Shown here: piece after piece, positions 57,779 to 64,000 of the stretch
How the letters are laid out: each line of letters opens with the position of its first letter
How positions within the stretch are numbered: position 1 is the first letter of the stretch
Notes under the pieces: model-generated
What the model was told of the DNA's origin: nothing
Database searches by the model: none
The model's input: only the letters and a program-made list of their open reading frames with translations
DNA from: Trichosporon coremiiforme
Taxonomy: Eukaryota; Basidiomycota; Tremellomycetes; Trichosporonales; Trichosporonaceae
DNA length: 64,000 nucleotides
Direction: 5' to 3'
NCBI GenBank assembly: GCA_039545355.1
Contig: BCJJ01000010.1
Location: forward strand, 918,889-982,888
Translations under genes and position numbers: made by a program

Positions 57779-58883
57779 TTACTTCTTGCCCTTGGTGGCG
57801 ATGGTGCGGGCACCAACACGACGACCGCTGTGAATGTTAGCTTTGTCAAAACGGATGAGATAAGCTGAGCACGAGAGGTGGAATGGAACTGGTGAGGGTG
57901 CAGTCAAAACAGCAGCAATATGCCCTGCAATAATAGCAGGAACGGTGCGCACGCCGATATCTACTGTTTCCCAGTCCCATTCCGATCCTGACTATCTCCA
58001 GCTTGAAGAAAACTTACGTGGTCTTGGTGTGCTGACCACGGACACGGAGACCCCAGTGGTGACGGAGACCACGGTGCGAGCGGATCTTCTTGAGGCGCTC
58101 AAGGTCGTCACGGAGCTTCTGGTCGATCTGGTTGGAAAGGACGTGCGAGTCCTTGCCGTCGACGAGGTCACGCTGACGGTTGAGGAACCAGGTGGGGATC
58201 TTGAACTGGGTGGGGTTCTGCATGATGGTGACAATGCGCTCGAGCTCGTCGGAGTTGAGCTCACCAGCACGCTTGCTCATGTCAACGTCGGCCTTCTTGC
58301 AGACTGGGTAGCGTTAGCAGCGTTCACGACGTGGAAATAACGCAGAGAAAGTTGAGGACCTCGTCGAGACTGATCTGAATAGGTTGGAGACTTCCTCTTC
58401 CCACTTGATCCACACATGTACGCGACATTCCAACCTGTTTCTCCCAACGCAGAGATACTCCGCGTCGATCCAGCGCATCCTGATCTCCTTCTCCAAGCTC
58501 TCTCTTGTCGTCGCCGTGCGATCCCGCAAACGCCTTCATGTCTTCCCCGTCCCACCAAGCTGTCCAGCATTGTCCTTCGAGGTCCCCCATTCTCGTGTTG
58601 TTTCGACTTACCAAGGTTGGCGTAACGGCGGCCGACACCACGGATCTCGGTGAGGGCGTACATGGCCTTACCTGTGAACTGTCAGCGCCGCGCTCTCGGC
58701 GATCTTCCAATCTGCTGTCCGTCGTCTGCGCGCAATTCCATCGTCCTGAATCCATCTCGAACCGCGCACTTTCCGGGAACAACAGTCGGGGCGTAGATTC
58801 TCACCAGTACCCTTAACGTTGGTGTTAAGGAGACGGAGAATGTGCTGGAACTGCTCGTGCTGAGCGGGAGGCTGGAAAGACAT
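57779..58883 (-). CDS. RPS18: 40S ribosomal protein S18 (uS13)
   Basis: Four exons (58883-58805, 58671-58612, 58303-58018, 57827-57779) join in phase to 157 residues. The chain [60 protein letters not shown], then [20 protein letters not shown] and [15 protein letters not shown] is the eukaryotic uS13 pattern through its end. uS13 sits in the 40S head and contacts 60S at an intersubunit bridge. The introns (133, 308 and 190 nt) are three to six times longer than those of other genes here, as is common for ribosomal-protein genes in fungi. I found no complete C/D snoRNA box pair inside them. Confidence 0.97.
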
Positions 58884-60845
58884 CTTGCTCTTTTTTGTCG
58901 GACGGTCGGTGGTGTCGAGGTGGTCGAGTGTTGGACGCAGTCTCGAACTGGTGAGGAAAAGCAGCAGTTTGGAAAGTCGTGCTTGATACCAAAACGTGCA
59001 GAATGACGTGGCGCAGATGAACCTGTTCAGAGGCGAAACTCCGATTTTCCGCCGGGCCAAGTGGCATGTGGCGTCTCGGTATCAAAACATATGATTTCGG
59101 CCTCCACTTTCGATGTCCACCCCGTTGGAGTGTGTTTCGTTGTTTTCGACTGCATCTCATACATTCGGCAACTCATGTTTATCACTATGCTGGTCGTCGC
59201 AAGTTCAACGACAGCAAGCCTCGTGATCAGATCACTTTCAGTCGGCAGCAAAATCGCCGCTGTCAGCTTTGTGGTTCCTATGCGGCGGGCTTGGCTTCAA
59301 CTGGTTACTCAACACAGGTACCCGATCAATGGCTTTGGACGAATACTCTGCAAGTGTGGCTGGTCATGATGTCAAGGCAAGCTATTGTGGGCATGGAGTA
59401 GCTTCAATTGCTGAAGTAGTTCCGTCGCCTACCTCTGTCGATCGCTGGAGCTACCAAGGCTTTTTGGCCCCGATCCCGTCTAGCTACTCCGCCGTCTCAC
59501 GTACAGCCTCCGATTCTCAACAGGGCTATTGAAGCCAGACATGCCCTCAGGCACTCTATTCACCCCAATATACTGCTTGACAAGTCAGGCAACACTCAAC
59601 GTCGCCGTCATTCACGTCAGGCAACACTCAACGTCGCCGTCATTCACGTCGGTTCTACTTTTCTACCTTCCTCTTTCACTGTTCGGCTCCTATTCGTATC
59701 TTCTGCCGAGGCTGCGACTCACTACGCCTCTCCAGCCCCTCCCCATCAGATCCGCCCTTCGATACAGTACCCTTTCCATCATGCCATGGTAAAGGATTAG
59801 CATTTCTCCGTGTCCGATCGCAGCGCAGTCTCAGCCTCCTCATCTGTGGGCCGTGATCTGGCAGTAGATCCTTTCCCGGATCTTCTGAAGGCGCTGCCGC
59901 TTCTCCACCAGACCATTGATAAGCGAGCATCCTTTGATGATGAGGTCACAACCGCTGCTCCACCACCTCTGCAAAAGCGTTCCAGATCTCGGCGACACTC
60001 TGCCGGCGCAGAAGGATCTCGGTACTACCTCAGCGGAGGTCGGTTCGCATTCAGAAGGAGCAGTCTTCGTGCCCAACGGGCTAGCGTCTTTCGGACTCCG
60101 AGGCTGTGCATCGGACTGTGCATCGGGGCCGAAGAACGGAGTGCGCCACTCGCTCTCGCTCGGTATGATGCGCCTCGGCAGCGGACGGCGGTGAACGAGG
60201 ATGTAAATGCCGCAACCTGTCGGCATCCGTCGCCGACGGCCACGAAGCTGCGTTGCGTCCATAGCCTAAAATGGCCACTCATGGCGTCGGCGGCCCCAGC
60301 AAAAGCCTAACTATCTGGGTCCAGAACTGGCTGCGCGATCTGCGACTACTGACTCTGGCGGAAGGCGCAGGGGGGGCATTTGGCCATGCTCCACTGAGGG
60401 ACGGCCGAGGCTGTCAGCGACGTGCGTAAAATGAATGGCGGGGGACCGATCGAACCAGCCGACGTCTCCCCCAGTCTCAGCACTGTCACGGATCACATCG
60501 ATTGAGGCACTGCCTCATGTCGACGTTGACAGGAAACAGGACAGAAGAGACGACAAGCTGTAAGCGACTGGGAAGGTGTGCCTCATGCCGTACACGTCGG
60601 TTTCGATACGCAATCAGTCACGCGAGGTACTGTTCGGATCATGTGGCGGTGTCAATGACACCGGACTGTCCTTCGATCACGACGAACTCGAGCTGGAACC
60701 AAACAATGATGCGACGTGCTCGTGTGCGCCTCTAGCTCGTGTGGCAGCTAAGTCGACTGACGGCCATTGACTCTGCCCCTTCTCACTTCTTTGCATCGTT
60801 CTACTTCACTCGAAGCCAGATGGCTCCGATGCTCTGGCTCAGCAC
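58884..60845. other. Intergenic 2.0 kb, RPS18 promoter and GST 3' flank
   Basis: No supported gene. Two opposite frames at 59810-60310 (plus) and 59840-60262 (minus) overlap each other, and neither has coding bias or homology I can see. A 32-bp tandem duplication is at 59584-59647. Confidence 0.5.
59584..59647. repeat. Exact 32-bp tandem duplication
   Basis: Two identical adjacent 32-bp units beginning GTCAGGCAACACTCAACG and ending GTCATTCAC. Perfect identity suggests a recent event. Confidence 0.97.
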
Positions 60846-62174
60846 TTACTGGCCAGCAGCCATAGCCTGCATGGCGGCCTGGGCCTCCTTCTCGATCTTC
60901 TTCCAGTTGGGGAGGTTGGAGAGCTTGGCCCACCACTCCATGACGTGGGGGAGGGTGCCGTCAGTGAGACCGGGAGCGGCGTCCTTCATGACGGCGAGGG
61001 TGCCGTTGGGAAGGTGGAAAAGGTCGGCGATAGTCATGTTGGGACCGGCGACCCAGGTGTGCTTGGTGAGGACACGCTCGTATCCCTCGAGGGTCTTGTG
61101 GAGCTTCTTCTTGAGGTCCTCGACGCGCGCGGCGTCGGGCTGCTTGCCGAACGCCGGGCCCCAGATGAGCTCGGCGGCCAGCTGGCCGGCTTGCGCGTCG
61201 AAATCGTTCTCCTCAACAGACGACGCCTGCTCGAACGTGCCCCACTTCTCCGTGTCGGACATCGGGGGCATCAGGTCCGTCTTCTTGTACTTCGCCATCA
61301 GGTCTGAGGTCAGCACCACGACAGGCTCAGGCCTCGGCGAGGGAGCGGCCCTCGGTGACGAACAGCCGGCTCGGTGAGGATTGCTCCTCGGACGCTGACT
61401 CTGACTTACACTTGGCGATAGCACGGGACTCGTAGATCGAGTAATTGGTCTCGTTGTTCAGCATGTAGGGCATTTGGTTGAAGGGCTGGTGCTTGCGCCA
61501 TTCCTCAGTCCAGACACGCTGGAACTCGTGGATGACGAACTCGACCTCGTTCTCGAGCCCAGCCTCCGCGATACAGATGCGCGCAGTGTTGACCGCCTGG
61601 GAGTCAGCTGGAAGCTCATCCACTATGTAGGAATGAGGTGGATCAGTCGGGCCAGTTTCGGCCGGAGTCTACACCCAGCGCACGGATCATGAACGTAGAT
61701 TCAGCGGGCACGACCTGAACGCCAGCGAACACACACTGGTGACCGCTGGAATCAATCCGACTGCACTTCTGAAACTGCCATGTCACCAGATGGGTAACCC
61801 CACCATGCGCTCCTCGCATCCAGACTTCTGGGTGGAGTGAAAGTGTTATCATCAGGATAACGCTGGTGGTGTCCTGGCGACCCACTCGAATCTACCACCG
61901 AATCGGGCTGAACCGCGCTGAAGCTTGGTCGCTCCATTGGCTCCGAACGCCTGGGACGTCTAGACTGTCGAGGTCACCTGCTTCCAATTCTAGCGCGCCG
62001 CCTAGCGACGCTAGATGGCCGTGCGCAGCTGTCCGATGTGGATGGAGACACAGCTCCGGGCCGCCGGTCCTTCCCGCGCTCTGTCCAGGCAGTGTGACAA
62101 GTGACCTCCTCGATTCGTTCCCATCAACTCACGGTGGAGATGGGGTTTCCGTGCAGGGCGAATTGAGCGGGCAT
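60846..62174 (-). CDS. Glutathione S-transferase
   Basis: Exons 62174-62133, 61596-61410 and 61303-60846 join in phase to 228 residues. The first 14 residues MPAQFALHGNPIST come from a 42-nt exon and complete the thioredoxin-like start (beta strand, then the Ser-containing loop; catalytic Ser at position 13). FNQMPYMLNNE carries the cis-Pro, and NYSIYESRAIAKYLMAKYKK is the glutathione-binding ESRAI motif with the start of the helical domain. The C-terminal domain contains VLTKHTWVAGPNMTIADLFH, the N-capping box of GST folds. Length and motifs fit a soluble fungal GST of the phi/theta-like group. Intron 1 is 536 nt, ten times the local norm. The exon-1 junction was chosen because it restores the family N-terminus. 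Confidence 0.85.
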
Positions 62175-64000
62175 TTTGGTTTCGATGTGGTTGCTGTGGA
62201 GCAGAGGAGTTGGAGCTGTGAGTTGACGCTTTTGGGGAGTGACAGGAAGAGACAAGTGCAACAAGAGCGGAGAGCGGTTCCTGTGTGACAACGTGTTACT
62301 CTGTAACCCCAGCGGTTACGTTGTTCTGGCCCGGTCTGTGCTGAAACGCGCGCCTGTTGGCTGTGACAGACACCGAGGTTGATGCTGAGGTATGCAGTTC
62401 GTGTCAGCAGACACCTGTCTCGGTGTCTCGGTCACCAGCTAACTGGCCGATGAGGGTAACCTGCACTCAGAGCTATGACGTTGTGCCCTCCACCAGAAGA
62501 TAGCTTACGAAATCCACTGCTCACTTACTGGCTCACGCTCCGTCGGATCTTCTTTGCCTCCACTTGGGTAGTCCGCCTGGTGTCTCACCCAGGTGCCTCA
62601 CGGAGCATCGCTGGTGCGCGCATATGTGAACTTGGGGGATGCACGCGCTGCGCAGTATGTTTGGCTCTTCGGCCCGGATATCTGCCCTCCGATGCACACT
62701 ATGCTACGACAGCATCAACGCCCAGCAGCAATCACCAATGCATACCGAAAGCAGTATGTTGTAGCAGTGAGGTATGTGATGGTCTTTGCTGACCATCCCC
62801 GCCCTAAATCTCGGTTCAACCGTAGGCAGGTACAACGGCGAGCAAAAGAAAGCAAGCACAGAAGCACATGACCAAGGTCGCATGTCCCGTCGCTTAGTCC
62901 AAAAGCGTCGAGCTCCATGCCGTACACTCTCGCGCAGGAAAGGCGAACAAAGTGTCCGTGCGCTCTCCGCGTCGTCCATCAGTCATGCAGGCAGTTTCCG
63001 TGTGGGGTCCGTTTCCGTACCGCGGGGCTCGTTCCGATCATCAGAGAGGTTGGTCAGAGCCCTGGAGCCAGGCTTGTGCGTGCTCCATCTTCGACCCTGG
63101 GTGTGGCTCCTTGCGCTTCTCCCTTTCCCTTTGTGGCGAGTAGGGTGGTTGTGCACATCGGTAGTCGATGTGGTGCATGGTGCAGCGACGTATGGAGCAC
63201 GCGAGACGCGATGCGCTCGAAGTCGCCGCGACTGTGAAACTGGACGGTGTCCACCTCAAACGTCATGAGGTGAAGAGCCGGACCAATCACCCTTAAGACA
63301 AGGCTTACTGCGTCAAGGAAGCCAAGGTCAGTAAGGAACCGCGAAAGCTAACTGGAGTCACTTTCCTGCCCGACAGGCAATCCCCTCCAGGCGGCGTAGA
63401 ACGTAAAGTGGGGCGCGCGCGAGGGCAACGAATCAGTCTGAAGGTTGCCTGGAGTTGTCTACCAGTGACTAACCTGGGTCCCCTCCACCGTCCCTCGCCG
63501 GCGTCGCCAGCCTTGCATCGGCGTCCGATCCACTGCCCACTGACCACTGACGCAGCCAGGGCCGTGGAGATAACGATGTGACTGACCAAGCGTCCTCGAG
63601 CGCTGAGTAAGGTGTGGCAGACGCGTCGCCTCATGCAAAAATCGCGTGCGCGCTGGGCCACCCCCACTTTCACTCCAAGATCCAAAACGAAGCGCTGTGC
63701 CTCCAAAGTGCCTTTCCACCTGCCGTGCAAGCCGTCATGCCGAACACGCACCGAGAGAGACTAAGCCGCCGAGCGCGCCGAGCGCGCCGAACCCGCCGAC
63801 TTGGGCTGCGGTAGCTGACGGTCATGACGCGCGAGGCACCTTGTTGGTATTTTCGTCTCATTTCTGCCCGCCGAACCTGAAGTCTGTCTGAGGTCTGCGA
63901 TCAGAGATGAATGAAAGAAATGAAACCTGGTGCAGAGCAATCAGGATAAACGGGCTCTCTGGTGCGACAGCGAGCCATTCGGACATGGCTCGCGGACGCC
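62175..64000. other. Terminal 1.8 kb without recognisable gene
   Basis: The first few hundred bases are the GST promoter side. The rest has only short frames without coding bias, no splice-signal clusters and no RNA gene signature that I can see. A gene beginning beyond the window edge cannot be excluded. Confidence 0.45.

Noticed and set aside
57828..58804. C/D snoRNA in RPS18 introns
   Set aside because: No RTGATGA box with a CTGA box at proper distance and no terminal stem was visible.
59810..60310. 166-codon plus-strand frame and overlapping 140-codon minus-strand frame
   Set aside because: Mutually overlapping, without codon bias, splice support or recognisable motifs.
62786..63268. 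160-codon plus-strand frame in the terminal gap
   Set aside because: Arg/Ser-rich, no coding bias, no domain.
1..64000. tRNA, rRNA, CRISPR or transposon
   Set aside because: I looked for GGTTCGAATCC-like T-loops, regular spaced repeats, long terminal repeats, and transposase or reverse-transcriptase motifs, and saw none that held up.

Overview
The window is nuclear DNA of a GC-rich basidiomycete yeast, most likely a tremellomycete of the Trichosporonales or Cryptococcus type. This is an inference from three things: many very short introns (mostly 35-60 nt) with a CTGAC or CTAAC branch point lying 4-9 nt before the AG; strong G/C preference at third codon positions of real genes; and capsule-type glycosyltransferases (a CAP59/CMT1-family protein and a GT61 enzyme). 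I rebuilt 20 protein-coding genes by joining exons in phase. No rRNA, tRNA, CRISPR array or transposase gene was found.

Layout. 1-6.5 kb (minus): a DHX57/Ucp12-like DEAH helicase cut by the window start, then a Zn2Cys6 regulator with a long Gln/His repeat. 8.9-10.9 kb (plus): a zinc-type macrodomain fused to a class M sirtuin. 12.2-19.6 kb (plus): a 2463-residue disordered RING-H2 protein with 13 HxRxx[S/T] sites. 20.1-23.1 kb: a leucine-rich-repeat protein (minus) and mitochondrial bL9 (plus), head to head. 24.2-26.6 kb (plus): CAP59-family mannosyltransferase. 29.3-31.9 kb (plus): F-box protein. 32.1-37.6 kb (minus): SYM1/Mpv17, a Dal5-type permease and the zinc GTPase ZNG1. 38.0-40.1 kb (plus): CIA1 and an unknown 182-residue protein. 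40.5-43.4 kb: a stretch packed with plus-strand intron signals but without coding bias. 43.8-47.2 kb (minus): a second Zn2Cys6 regulator. 49.2-53.4 kb: mitochondrial TyrRS (plus) and cytosolic PheRS alpha (minus), tail to tail. 53.9-57.5 kb (plus): a HIRIP3-like histone-chaperone candidate and a GT61 glycosyltransferase. 57.8-62.2 kb (minus): RPS18 and a glutathione transferase. The last 1.8 kb shows no gene.

Most genes are housekeeping functions in translation (RPS18, FRS2, MSY1, bL9m), organelle and metal biology (SYM1, ZNG1, CIA1) and wall or capsule sugar transfer (CAP59-like, GT61). Several start head to head over short shared promoters (LRR/bL9m 209 bp, ZNG1/CIA1 446 bp, FRS2/HIRIP3-like 450 bp). 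The most unusual items are the Macro-SirTM fusion, the HxRxx[S/T] array in the giant RING protein, and the hyper-intronic locus at 40.5-43.4 kb.
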